DNA of 64,000 bases, from NCBI GenBank assembly GCA_902805475.1, contig CADCSX010000006.1:496001-560000 (forward strand), read 5' to 3'. This stretch comes from Entonaema liquescens (taxonomy: Eukaryota; Ascomycota; Sordariomycetes; Xylariales; Xylariaceae). Below the pieces are notes generated by a model, which was given only the letters and a program-made list of their open reading frames with translations, ran no database searches and was not told the origin of the DNA. Position numbers and translations under genes: made by a program. Positions 14,201 through 27,545 of the stretch are shown piece after piece; position 1 is the first letter of the stretch; each line of letters begins with the position of its first letter.

Positions 14201-15881
14201 TTTATATACATTAATAAAATATATTAATTCGTTTTTTTAAAAAATAAAAATTATTTTATATTATTTTATTTATTAAACATATTTAAAATATATATTTTTT
14301 AATTTTTTACAATTTCTTTTAATATTTAAATTTATCATCATTAAATTTATATTATTTATAAAATTAATTATAAATATTTTATTTTTTTTTAATTTTTTAT
14401 AAAATATTAATATATATAAAATAAATAAAATAAAAAATAACAAAGATTTTTACAAAACATTTATTTAAAAATTTATTTCTAAATTAAATTTACTTTTAAA
14501 CGTTAATTATATTTTTTTATTTTTTAAATAATTTTTAATTTATTTTATTATTTTTTTAAAAAAATCTTTTTTTTTAAAAATATATAATAGTTTTTTTAAA
14601 ATAATATAATTAAATATTTTTATTATATTAAATTATAATAATAATATTTTTATTTTATTTTTATATATTAAATATATTATTTTTATTATTATTTTAATAA
14701 TTATTTTTATTAATTTATATTTTTTATTACTTATTTATTTTTTAAAAAAAATATTATTTATTTTTATTACAAACATTATTTATAATATTATTATTTTTTT
14801 ATTACTTTTCTTAAAGTATTTAATAATATTATTAATTTATATATATTTAAAAATATTTTTTTTTTAATTTTTTTTAATTTAAATAATATAATAATTATTA
14901 TTATACAAAATTTTATTAAATAATATTTAGAATAAAAATTATTTATTATTATTATTATAATAATTTTAAATAATAATTTATTTTATTTATATAAAAATTT
15001 TATTAATATTTTATTTTTTTTTAAAATTTTTTATTTCTTTATAATTATTAATATATTTTTAATTATTTTTTATTTTATATAATTATTAATTATAAATTTC
15101 TTATTAAATATTTTATTAAAAATTATATTTATTAAATTTAAATTTAAATTTAAAAAATTTTTTATTTAAAATATATTTATTTTTTATATATAAATAATTA
15201 TTTATAATTACTCATTTATATTTTTTTTAACATTAAAACAATTTTATTTTTTATATTAATTTATTAATTTTTAAATTAAATTTATTTTTTTAATTTTTAT
15301 AAAAATTTATTATTTTTTAATATTTCCATTACTATTTTTTATTATTAAACTTTTTTTATTTTTTATATTACTTTACAATACACTTTTATTACATTAATAT
15401 TTCACTTTTAATTTTATATTATCCTCGTATTTTACTATTTTTTTCTTTTATATAAATTTTTTTTTTTTACTTTAATAATTTATTTAATTTATTATTTAAT
15501 TATTATAAATAAAATTATTTTTTATTTTAATATTATTAAATTTATTATTTTTTAAAATTCTTTTATTATATAATTAATATAAAAATTTAATTTCTTAAAA
15601 TTTAAAAAAAACTTTAATATTAATAATTTTTTTATTTTTATTTTTATTATTTTTAAACTAAAATTTTTTTATATTTATTTTTTACGTTTTTTATAAAATT
15701 CATAACATTCGTTTTAAATATTTTTTATAATAATTTTAATTAATTATACTTTATAATTTAATTTTATTTAATTTAATTTTTAAAATATTATATATAATAT
15801 TTTTATATTTATTTATATTAAATTAATTATTAAATTTTTTTAATTCTTTATTATTTTTATAAATTAATTTTTTATTATAAT
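11233..15881 (-). mobile_element. LINE-like element, inverted copy, 3' half
   Basis: It begins with an (ATT)n tract at about 11229-11253, the complement of the AAT tail, and runs as the reverse complement of the 3' two thirds of the element. For example, 11340-11420 matches the complement of 9240-9300, and 12511-12600 that of 7970-8065. It stops at 15881, where copy 2 is inserted. Its other half resumes at 22745. The left flank 11216-11232 (TTAATATTTTTAATTAT) is repeated at 27428-27444, which brackets the whole inverted element. Confidence 0.8.
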
Positions 15882-16078
15882 ATTAAATTTCTTTTTAATT
15901 TTTCGTAACGCAATATTACGAAAAATTAATAATAATTTATTGAAAATAAATAATTACAATATTTAAAAAGCCGTAATAATTTTATATTATAATTGCGATA
16001 GCGGTGCCGTTTAAAAACGTTAACGTTAAGATGGTGGTAAAAAACTTAACGCGTAACGCGTTCGGACTAATTATAATA

Positions 16079-16111
<33 letters not shown>

Positions 16112-19100
16112 AAATCGAAAAAAAAATAAATAAATAAAAAAAAATATAAAAAAATAATTATAACATTATTTAAAACATTAATAAATTTAATACGTAAAAA
16201 AAATAAAGTAAAAATTAATAAATTAAAAATATAAATTATTAAAGTAATAAAGAAAAAAATACAACATTTACGCACCGTTTAAAAAACGAAAACAAAACGA
16301 CAATACGTCGAATTAACCGCATTTAAAAATGTAAAAAAAAAAATAAAAAAGATAAAAATAAAAATTTTAGAAAAAATAAATATTATCGAAAACCTTTAAA
16401 GCTCGTAAACGGTAAAATAATTATAAATAAACGTAATAATTATAAACAATTAAATTTAAAATAACGTAATAACAATTCCATTACGGAAAATAAAAAAAAT
16501 CATTATTAAAAAAAACTTAACGAACCTAAAAATAACTAAAAAAATATTAAAAAAAATAATAAAAGTAATTAATTAAACTTTAAAAAAGTAAAAAATAATA
16601 ACAATACATAAATTTTAAAACAAAGCCATTACAATTACATTTTAAAAAAATGTAAAAATTTATAAATAAAAAAAATAAAAATAAATAAAAAAAACTTTCG
16701 AAAATCAAATTATAAACATTAACCAATCTTTTATTTTCGTAATAAAAAACTTTAAAACGGAAAAATTACAAAATGCGCATGTTAATTTTAAAAAATTATT
16801 AATAAATATTAAAATAAAAAATTATTAAAATATCGAAAATTTAAAGTTAATGTATTGTAAAAAGAAAAAAATTAAATATATAATGTTAATTATAAAAATA
16901 ATTTCATTAAAAATAGTAAAAACTTTATATAATAACGGATTATTTTAAAAAATAAAGTTTTTTTAATGTAAACTTTTTATAAAAAACGTAAAAATAAAAT
17001 AATATTATAAATATTACGGTTTTAATTATATAATAAAATATTGTAAATAATAAACAAGATACGGTAAATGCGTAAAAGCGGTATATAAAAAAAAAAAACG
17101 GAATTATATAAGAAAAATTAAATATAAAAATTGCAACAATTTTTACCCGGTTTAAAATAAAGATTATAATAAAATAAAAAAAATAAAAAAAAAAGTAAAA
17201 GAAATATATATACATAAATTACGACAGTTTAAAGAAAGAAAAAAATTCGGATATTTTCCAAATGTAATTTATGTTATTTACAACGGTTTTACGTTTATAA
17301 CACTTAAGAAAATAAAAAAAAAAAACTTTTTAAAAAATAAATTAAATAATGTCATAAACTCGGAATTGCTTTTTTTAACTTTAAAAACGTTTAAGAAAGG
17401 AAAACTTAAAAAAATGGTACATATAATAAATACACCGAAAATAACGCACATTTTTTTAACGTTGCCCCCGGTACTAATAACAACGTTTAAAACCGGGTTA
17501 GCCCCGTTTAAACAAACGGCCCATACGTAAAAGCAAAACAACACACAACTTTTTAAAAACATACAATAACGAAAATAAAAATAACATATTAAAACGTAGT
17601 ATAAAGTAACGAAATATTATTTTAAACTTTAAAAACACGGAATAACCCGGATTTAATCGCGGTATAAAAACCGTAATTTGTAAAAAAAAAACCATATAAC
17701 CCGTCAACTAGTAATTACAAAATAATATAAAGTAAATTAAAATATACCGTGTTATATGTAATTAAAACCATAAATAACATAAAATGAATAAATAAAACGG
17801 AACATAATTAAATAACGTGCAAGTTATATATTAAACGCAAAATAATAACGGTGTAAAACGTTTATATAAAACCGAAAAAAATAACGAAATATAATTTTTT
17901 CTCGGAAATAAATAATAAGAAAAAAAATAAAAAATATATTATAATAAAAAATTTTAATATATATTATTTTATTTAAAATAAAAAAAATAAAATAATAAAT
18001 AACTTAAATATTTTATTAAATTTAACGAAATAATAATAATTAAATTTAATTATAATAAAAAGTTAATTTATAAAAATAATAAAGAATTAAAAGAATTTAA
18101 TAATTAATTTAATATAAATAAATATAAAAATATTATATATAACATTTTAAAAATTAAATTAAATAAAATTAAATTATAAAATATAATTAATCAAAATTAC
18201 CGTAAAAAATATTTAAAATAAATTTTGTAAACTTTGTAAAAAACGTAAAAAATAAATATGGAAAAATTTCGATTTAATAATAATAAAAGTAAAAATAAAA
18301 AAATTATTAATATTAAAGTTTTTTTTAAATTTTAAGAAATTAAATTTTTATGTTAATTATATAATAAAAAAGTTTTAAAAAATAATAAATTTAATAATAT
18401 TAAAATGGAAAATAGTTTTATTTATAACGGCCAAATAATGGATTAAATAAATTATTGAAATAAAGAAAAAAGCTTTATGTAAAAAGAAGAAATAGTAAAA
18501 TACGAAGATAATGTAAAATTAAAAACGGAATGTTAATGTAATAAAAATGTATTATAAAATAATATAAAAAATAAAAAAAGTTTAATAATGGAAAATGGTA
18601 ATAGAAATATTAAAAAATAATAAATTTTTATAGAAATTAAAAAAATAAATTTAATTTAAAAATTAATAAATTAATACGGAAAACGAAATTGTTCCGACGT
18701 TAAAAAAAAATATAAGCGAGTAATTATAAATAACTATTTATATATAAAAAATAAATATATTTTAAATAAAGTTTTTCTTAAACTTGGATTTAAATTTAAT
18801 AAATATAACTTTTAATAAAATATTTAATAAAAAATTCATAGTTAATGATTATGTAAAATAAAAAACGATCGAAAATATATTAACGGTTATAAAAAAATAA
18901 AAAGTTTTAAAAAAAAATGGGATATTAATGGGATTTTTATATAAATATAATAAATTATTATTTAAAATTATTATAATAATAATAATAAATAGTTTTTATT
19001 ATAAATATTATTTAATAAAGTTCTATATAATAATAATTATTATATTATTTAAATTAAGAAAAATTAAAAAAAAAAAAACGTTTTTAAATATATATAAATT

Positions 19101-22100
19101 AATAATATTATTAAGTATTTTAAAAAAAATAATAAAAAAAATAATAATATTACAAATAACGTTTATAACGGAAATAAATAATGTTTTTTTTAAAAAACAA
19201 ATAAATAATAAAAAATATAAATTAACGAAAATAACCATTAAAATAATAACGAAAATAATTTACTTAATATAGAAAAACGAAATAAAAACGTTATTATTAC
19301 AATTTAATATAACAAAAATATTCGATTACGTTATCCCGGAAAAACTATTATATATTTTTAGAAAAAAAAAGTTTCTTAAATAAATAATAAAATAAATTAA
19401 AAATTATTTAAAAAATAAAAAAATATAATTAATGTTTAAAAGTAAATTTAATTTAAAAATAAATTTTTAAATAAATGTTTTGTAAAAGTCCCTATTATTC
19501 TTTATTTTATTTATTTTATATATATTAATATTTTATAAGAAATTAAAAAAAAATAAGATATTTATAATTAATTTTATAAACAATATAAATTTAATAATAA
19601 TAAACTTAAATATTAAAAAAAATTGTAAAAAATTAAAAAATATATATTTTAAATGCGTTTAATAAGCGAAATAATATAAGATAGTTTTTGTTTTTTAAAA
19701 AAGTAAATTAATACACTTTATTAAAGCATATAAACCAAATAAAAACGTAATGTAATTAAAAAACGTAACGGTAAAATTAATAAAAAACGTAAGATTTTTA
19801 AAAATTTAATTAAATAAAAAATTAAAATAAATAAAACATTTAAAAATAATTAAAACAAAAATAAAAAGATAATAATACACTTTTTTAAAATTAACGGCAT
19901 TTATATAAAAATATAATTTTTTAAAAATAAAAAAAATATATATAAAAATTATAAAAAACGTTATAATATATAAAGTAATTGCGTAATATATATTAAATAA
20001 AAAAGGTAAAATAAATAAAATAATAACGAAATTAAAGAAAATACAATTAATTTACTTCCGAAAAATAATAAAAATATATAAAGTAACGTTAATTAAATAT
20101 ATAAAAAACGAAATAAAATATTTTTTGTTAAATTTATATTTAAATAAAAGGGTAATTAAGTTCGAAAAAAAAAATAATAACGAAAATAATTTTATAAAAA
20201 AAATAAAAAAAAAAACTTAAAAATGGTTTTAAAAATTGTAAATATAAAGTTAAAATTTAATAAAAAAAAACGAGGTAAATTATAAAGTTTTTCTATTATT
20301 ATTTCGGTAAGGAAATTAAAAAAAAACTTATATACGAAATAAAAATAAGTTAAATTATAAAAAAAAAGCAATTTTTTAAAAGAAATAATATTATAAATAT
20401 AAAAAGCGAAATAAAATTAAAAATATATTTAAAATATAATTATATTAAAATTTCTATTAAAAAGTAAATAGTTAAAGGAAATTTATAAATTATTAAGAAA
20501 ATACGAAATTTTAATATTAATTTAAACGCGTATAAAAAAAATAAAATTAAAAGTATTTTTATTTAAATAAGAAATGTTAAAAATAAAAACGTTATAATGT
20601 TAATATAAGTAAAAGGAAATAACGTATTATATAATCATAAAATATACGAAATTTGCAATTTAAAAGGAAAAATTACGTAATAAATTAACGCTAAAAACGT
20701 TTAAGTTATAATATAATTATGAAAAAATTATAAAAAATAATAAAAAAACGAATTAAATTATATAATAATTTTTAAAATTAAAAATATTATTAATATATAA
20801 GTTAACAATTAATTTAATAAAAAAAGAAAAAATTTAAAAATTTAAATTTAAAGAAATTTTAATAAAATTTTAATAAATATAAATAAAAGAAAATATATAT
20901 AAAATTGTTATAATAAAACTATAAAAACAAATTAATTATAGTTTTTTTATATTAAACGTAATTTATTATTTAATTTTAAAAAAATTATTATTATTATTAA
21001 ATAATTTATCGGTAATAAAAAAAATATTATTTTTAAAAAAATTATTATTTTTTTTAACCCCAGAATTATTAAAAGGTTTTTTAATATTATTATTTTCATT
21101 ATCGTTATTAACGTTTTTAATAATTTTAAAACTTTTAAAAACTTTAATAATTTTAATTTTAATTTCTTTATCTTTTTTATTAAATTCCTTATTTAACTTA
21201 TTAAAAAATATATTACTTAATTTTCCTTTCTTAAAACCGCAAAATTTAAAAAACTTAAAATAAATAAAGAATTCCTTAAAAAAAAAAAAATATTAAATTA
21301 TAATAATATAAATATATTTTTTATTAAATTTTTTAATAAATATAATAAAAACCTTATAATAAAATATATGTTTTATAATAATTTATTAAATAAACTTATG
21401 GTTTTTAAGTAAAAATTAAAGTAAAAAAACAATTATTTATTTAAAAATTTAAAATAAAAAATTAATAATAATAATAAAAAAAAAAAAATAAATAAAAAAT
21501 AATAAAAACTAATTTTATTATAATTGAAACGAAAATATAAATTAAAAATTATATTACATTAATATTATAATTAAATGCGGTATTAATTACGATTTAAACG
21601 ATTAATAATTTTAAAATTATGTTGTTTTATAATTATAATAAACTCGTAAATAAATTGTTTTACGACGGTTATAAAACGTAATTAAATTATATCCGAAATT
21701 TAATAACGGAAAAGTATTACTTTAAAACGGGAATTAAGAAGTATTTAATTTTAAATATTATTAAAAAAAGTTAAAAAGAAAGTTATGAGGTATATTAAAA
21801 TTTTAAAGTTTTTAATTATTTTATTTGTTTTTTAAAAATATAATTAATATAAATAAATTTATAAATAATATAAGAAAAATATATTAAAATATATTTTATA
21901 ATAATTTTAATATAGTGGTAATAAATATATTGGTTAAAGGAAACTATTAAATAATCGAAATAAAAAAAAAAACTTAAATTATAATTATATTAAAAATAAG
22001 TTAAATAAAAGTAAAGTATATAAAAACGAAAATAACGATAATAATTAAAATATTCGAAAAATATATAACTTTAAAACGTAATAAATTTATTATTAAACTT

Positions 22101-22727
22101 ATTGCCACTATTATAATAAAAAAATTAATAACGAAACATGGTAATAAATAGAAAATTAAAAATATAAAATTTAAATAAAAGTAAGTTTAAGCGAAAAAAA
22201 CGATAAGATTAAAAGGAAAATATTAAAAAAAAAAAAAAAAAAAACAATGGTTTTATAACGTGTATTAAGTAAAACCGTGTTTATTAAAAATGTTATCATT
22301 GCATATTATTAATAAAGCAATTATTATATTTTACGTAAAAAGCGAAGTAAAAATAAAACTATTTATAATTTAATAAAAGATAATATATTAAAAAATAATA
22401 AAAAAAATTATCTAATAAAAATAATAAAATAATTACCGAATAAAATATAAAAATATAATAAAACGGGTTATATAAAAGTAATAAAAGTAACTTTATATAA
22501 TTAAATGTATTATTTAATTTATTAAGGTAATAAGATTTTAATAAAATATAATAACATATAATGTAAACGTATAACGAAGATTAAAAATAAATGGAAATAA
22601 GTTAAATTTTTTCCGGTAAAAACATAATTTTTACCCGAAAATTTATTAAAAAATAACATTAATAATGTTTTAACCGTAACGGGTTAAATATGTAAACGTA
22701 ACAAAATAAAAATAATAATAATAATAA
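15882..22727 (+). mobile_element. LINE-like element, copy 2 (full length, about 6.85 kb)
   Basis: This is the most complete copy. It starts next to a 12-bp-arm palindrome (897-927 of the 15-kb line) and ends in an (AAT)n tract at about 22707-22730. A 17-bp direct repeat, TAATTTTTTATTATAAT, lies at 15865-15881 and 22728-22744. It is inserted within an inverted copy of the same family, whose halves join across it. Parts of it are visibly less degraded than the other copies, for instance 16000-16060, 16260-16300 and 17440-17720, which keep runs such as GCCCCCGG. This fits a younger insertion exposed to fewer RIP cycles. No protein domain can be identified. The longer minus-strand frames here (17278-17707) are not convincing. 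Confidence 0.8.
15897..15927. repeat. Palindrome at the 5' end of the LINE-like element
   Basis: AATTTTTCGTAA (15897-15908) and TTACGAAAAATT (15916-15927) form a perfect 12-bp inverted repeat around CGCAATA. The same position in the inverted copy (about 27365-27395) retains a degraded version. Conservation in both copies shows it belongs to the element, possibly as part of its 5' untranslated or promoter region. Confidence 0.7.
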
Positions 22728-24337
22728 TAATTTTTTATTATAATTAAATTTAATTATTATTATTTTATTAAATTTAATAAAATATTTAAATTATTTATTA
22801 TTTTATTTTTTTTATTTTAAATAAAATAATATATATTAAAATTTTTTATTATAATATATTTCCCATTTCTTTTTTTATTATTTATTTTTAAAAAAAAATT
22901 ATATTTTATTATTTTTTCCAATTTTATATAAATATTTTATATTATTATTATTTTATATTTAATATATAATTTATATATTATTTAATTATATTTTACTTTA
23001 TTTATTTATTTTATATTATTTATAATATTAATTATATATAATATAATTTATTTTAATTTATTTTATATCATTTTATAATTATTAATTAATAAATTATATA
23101 ATTTTTTTTTATAAATTACAATTTTTACATTATAATTAAATTTAAATTATTTTATATTTTTAAAATTTAAAATAATATTCCGTTATTTTATATTATATTT
23201 TAATATATTATTTTTATTTTCGTTATTATATATTTTTAAAAAATTATATATTATTTTATTTTTACATATAAACCGTTTATTTAAATAAAATTAATTTAAC
23301 TTTAAATATTATTATTAATATTAAAAATAATATTAAAAAAATATACATTATTTTTAATATATTTATTATATACACCATTTTTTTAAGTTTTTCTTTTTTA
23401 AATATTTTTAAAATTAAAAAAAACAGTTCCAAATTTATAATATTATTTAACTTATTTTTTAAAAAGTTTTTTTTATTTATTTTCTTAAATATTATAAATA
23501 TAAAATTATTATAAATAATATAAATTATATTTAAAAAATATTTAAAAATTTCTTTTTTTTAAATTATTATAATTTATATATATATATATTTTTTAATTTT
23601 CTTTTTACTTCTTTTATTTTCTTATAATCTTTATTTTAAATTAAATAAAAATTATTATAATTTTTATATTTAATTTCTTTTATATAATTCCATTTTTTTT
23701 TATACATTACTTTTACACATTTATTACATTTTATTTATTATTTATAATATTTTATTATATAATTAAAATTGTAATATTTATAACATTATTTTATTTTTAT
23801 ATTTTTTAAAATAATTTATTATTATATAAAATTTTTACCATTTTTAATAAAATTACTTTTATAATTAATATTATATATTTAATTTCTTTTTTTATAATAT
23901 ATTAATTTTAAATTTTTAATATTTTAATAATTTTTTATTTTAATATTTATTAATAATTTTTTAAAATTAATATATATATTTTATAACTTATCCATTTGAA
24001 AACTTTTTATTATAAAAATAAAAAATTAATTAACATTTATAATTTAATTTTTTTTATTTTTTTTATTTTTTTTTTATTTTTTTTATTTATAAATTTTTAC
24101 ACTTTTTTAAAATATAACTATAATAATTCCATTTTAAAATTTACATATTATTATTATTTTTTATTTTTTTAAAATTTAATTAATTATTTTTATTATTTTT
24201 TTAATATTTTTTTAATTATTTTTAAATTTATTAAATTTTTTTTAATAATAACTTTTTTTATTTTTTATAATAAAACCGTTATTATATTATTTTAAATTTA
24301 ATTATTTATAATTATTATATTTATTTATAATTATTTT

Positions 24338-24552
24338 TAATGGTTAAATGACAATTGTACGTATTATTACGTAATACGTATTTGACACGAAAAAGTATTT
24401 ATGTATTTTAAATTATATAAAAAATGCGTTTTTTTTATTTTTTAATAATAAATAGTTTTTTTTTTTAAATATTATTAATATATTAATTTTAATTTATTTG
24501 TTTATTTATTATTATTTTATTATTATTTTTTTTACGTACGTATTTATTAATA
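24338..24552. repeat. Left LTR
   Basis: It aligns with 26644-26857 over its whole length, e.g. the shared run through ACGTACGTATTTATTAA near the 3' end. Differences between the two LTRs are G/A and C/T, as expected from RIP after insertion. Confidence 0.82.
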
Positions 24553-26643
24553 TTAATTAATATTATTAAATTTATAATAATATAAATTAATAAAATTAAA
24601 AAAATTAAATTATAACGTTTAATTTATAACGTTTTAAATATTTATAACGACTTTAATATTAAAAAAACTTTTTTAATGTTTTTTTTTATTAATAATAAAA
24701 TATTTATTTATTAAAAAAAAAACAGATAAAAAAAATTATATAAAATTATTTTAATTATTGATAAAAACGTTATTATTGTTTTAAACGTATTTGGTGGTAT
24801 ATTTACGTTTCGAAATTTTTATATTAAATTTTATATTTAATTTAAAAAAAATTAATGTTAATTAAAAAATTCGAAATTAAATTATTTAAATTTATTTTTA
24901 ATTTCGATGATTATTAAATTATTTTTAAAAAAAATTTTATGTTTATTAACGATTTTTTTTATATTATTACGTTGTTTATTATTATTAAAAAACAAAATAA
25001 TTTTATTTTAATAATATAATTTTGGGAAAATAGGAATATAATTATATTAAGAAAATTATATAAAGTTTTGGATATAAACAAATTAAATATTTTGTTTGAA
25101 AAAAATATTTTAAAATTAGTAATGTATAATTTAAAAATGTATAAAAACGCGATAATTTTTAAATTACGAATAATTTACAAAATTAAAAATAAAAATATTT
25201 TTGTTTTTTATGAAAAATTACAATTAATGGTTTAAAATTACAATAACCCCGATAAAAAATTAATTATAATTTACATATTTATTATTTAAAAAATTAATTA
25301 ACGATTTATTTTAATTTTAATTTTTTTGTTTTATTAAAAAAAAATGAAAATTATAATAAAAAATATTATTATAATTTATATTTAATTTAAAACGTTTATA
25401 TTAAAAATAATTTATATATAAATATTAATTAAATTAAAATATAAATATTTTAAAAAGATATTATTACGTGTTAATAAATTATTATATAGTTTTATTAAAT
25501 TTAATATGTATTAATTCGAAATTTATTTAAAATATAATTAAAAAAAATTATATATAAAATTATTAATATTTAATTTTTGTTTAATAATAACAATTATAAA
25601 TTTATTTGGAATTATTAGTTTTTAAATAAATAATATTTTTAATATTAATATTATAAAATTTTTTATTGTAAAAAATAAAATATTAATTAAAATAAAAATT
25701 AAAATATATTTTTAAAAAATATTAAATGAAAAAATCGAAGATTTTAATAATTTATGTATTACGGTTTATAAAAAAAATTATAAAATTTTTATTATATAAA
25801 AAAGTTAAATTAAAAAATTTAAATTATTAAATTTAAAATTCCCGAATATAATTAAATAATTTATGGAATAAAAAGTCCGAAAAATATATATTTTATCAAT
25901 TTGCCAATTTAAAATTACGTTTAATTATATAATAATAATATAATATGTAAAATTAAAACTAAAAAAAGTTAAAGTTTTTAATATTAAAATTTAATAATAA
26001 ATAAATAATTAAAAATAAAAATTTTATTATATTAATTTAAATTTTTAAAATTTACATTTATATATTTTCGTTAACAAATTATTTGCAAATAATAAAAATT
26101 TAAATTTATAAATTAGTTATATTATTATTTTAAATAATAAAAAGTTTATTTTTTAAAATATTAAAATTTAAATTATAAATAATATTATTTATTAATTATT
26201 TATTAAATGTAAACGAATCATTTGTAACATATTTATTAATAAAATTTATAAAATAATTTAAAAATTTAATATAAAATATATAATTTATTATATAATTAAT
26301 ATTATTTTAAAACATTTATTATTTTTTTACGTTTCATTAATTTTATATATTAATTTTTTTCCTTATATTAATATTTAATATAAATAAATAATACGAACGA
26401 AAAAAAATTAATAATCGATTTAATAATATTAAAATAATTATATAAAAACCAAAAAATAAATAACGTTCGATAAATATATAATATTTATAATTTTACAAAT
26501 ATAATAATTAAAATATTATTTAATAAAATAATAGAAATATTAATAGAAAATAATTAAATTGATTTACGATTAAAAAAATAAATGAAACGAAAAATAAATA
26601 TTAAATTTATAATTAATTAATTGCGAAAAAAAAATAAAGTAAA

Positions 26644-26857
26644 TAATAATTAAATAATAATTATACGTATTATTATATAATATGTATTTAATACGAAAAA
26701 GTATTTATGTACTTTAAATTATATAAAAAATGCGTTTTTCCCGTTTTTTAATAATAAATAGTTTTTTTTTTAAATATTATTAATATATTAATTTTAACTT
26801 ATTTATTTATTTATTATTATTTTATTATTATTTTTTTTACGTACGTATTTATTAACA
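26644..26857. repeat. Right LTR
   Basis: Direct repeat of 24338-24552. It retains the terminal CA that the left LTR has lost to TA, and is followed directly by the ATTTT duplication. Confidence 0.82.
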
Positions 26858-27161
26858 ATTTTACTATTTATAAATTTTAAAAAGTTTTAATAATATTTAT
26901 TTTTTTTTAAAATCTTTATTTTTATTTTTTTTATTTTTCTTTTTATATTTTTAAATATAATTAATTTAATATATTATTATTTTATTTTTATTTTTTAAAT
27001 AATATATAAATATTATATTTTTTTTCCTATTATTTTAATAATTTATATTTTTAATTTATTAATTTCTATTTTATTTTTTTTATATATTAAATTTATTAAT
27101 ATTTTAAATAATATTATAATTATTTTTTCGTATTTTTTTTTATTTATTTATTTTTTTTTAA

Positions 27162-27212
<51 letters not shown>

Positions 27213-27427
27213 TATTATAATTAATTTAAATACATTATACGTTAAATTCTTTATTATTATTTTAACGTTAATATTTTTAAATAACATTATTATTATAATT
27301 ATAATATAAAATTATTATAATTTTTTAAATATTATAATTATTTATTTTTAATAAATTATTATTAATTTTTTATAATATTATATTATAAAAAATCAAAAAA
27401 TTTTTAAAATTATTTAAAAAATTAATT

Positions 27428-27545
27428 TTAATATTTTTAATTATAATTAATATTAATATAATTAAATAAGTTTTAATAGGAATTATTACGTTTATTAAAT
27501 GAGATTTATAACTTATTAAAAGAAATTAATATAATAAAATTAAAC
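27428..27545 (-). pseudogene. RIP-mutated chitinase coding sequence inside the AT-rich edge
   Basis: Reading on in frame past the TAA at about 27597 gives residues such as TAFNFI, ISFNKRNN and SY*NLFNY. These line up with the conserved chitinase stretch that, as I recall it, reads NAFGFV, VSLDKRDG and SHWELFDC. The substitutions are D to N, G to N, H to Y, C to Y, W to stop and Q to stop. All are explained by C-to-T or G-to-A changes. This shows that the steep drop in GC occurs inside the host gene. The family residues are from memory, so an alignment is needed for proof. Confidence 0.75.

Larger units (their letters stand above)
24338..26857. mobile_element. Short LTR retrotransposon, nested in the inverted LINE copy
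   Basis: Two direct repeats of about 215 bp bound a 2.1-kb interior. The repeats begin TAAT (a RIP-altered TG start would give this) and end TTAATA/TTAACA. The 5-bp target duplication ATTTT lies exactly outside at 24333-24337 and 26858-26862, and the flanks rejoin into the LINE sequence. The interior is far shorter than that of an autonomous Copia or Gypsy element and carries no recognisable polyprotein, so it is a deleted or non-autonomous element. Superfamily and orientation cannot be decided. Confidence 0.82.
22745..27427 (-). mobile_element. LINE-like element, inverted copy, 5' half, interrupted by an LTR element
   Basis: Its sequence is the reverse complement of copy 2 from about 18050 back to its start. 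23410-23470 matches the complement of 17340-17400, 23580-23850 that of 16920-17200, and 27170-27395 that of 15905-16105 including the internal AAT tract. The LTR element 24338-26857 splits it. Summing both halves (11233-15881 plus 22745-27427) and subtracting the LTR element and its duplication gives about 6.8 kb, the same length as copy 2. This internal check supports the reconstruction. Confidence 0.8.
3440..27545. other. AT-rich isochore-like block produced by RIP
   Basis: From about 3440 to 27545 the sequence is almost entirely A and T, with abrupt edges. Residual C and G occur largely as CpG (aacg, ttcg), as expected when CpA is converted to TpA on both strands. No open frame with recognisable coding character exists inside; the few listed-length frames are poly-Phe/Ile/Leu/Lys artefacts. 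At least four transposon insertions can be resolved by repeat alignment and target-site duplications. Both edges lie inside the chitinase gene, not at a transposon boundary. RIP is known from ascomycetes carrying rid/dim-2 type DNA methyltransferases; neither gene is in this window. Confidence 0.93.

Noticed and set aside
7583..19272. Open frames of 60-114 codons inside the AT-rich block (e.g. 7583-7765, 12526-12834, 15982-16275, 16940-17215, 17278-17707, 18928-19272).
   Set aside because: They encode mostly Phe, Ile, Leu, Lys, Tyr and Asn, with no domain, and lie in RIP-mutated repeats. Their counterparts in the other repeat copies are not open.
27170..27215. Tandem ATT/AAT tracts here and at 9345, 11229, 16079 and 22707 as a possible CRISPR-like or telomeric array.
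   Set aside because: They are simple trinucleotide runs without spacers, found at fixed positions of the LINE-like element. They are its tail or an internal microsatellite.
3440..27545. The AT-rich block as a centromere or inserted mitochondrial DNA.
   Set aside because: It lies inside a gene, consists of identifiable transposon copies with target duplications and has no mitochondrial gene or tRNA. Centromeric function cannot be judged from sequence.
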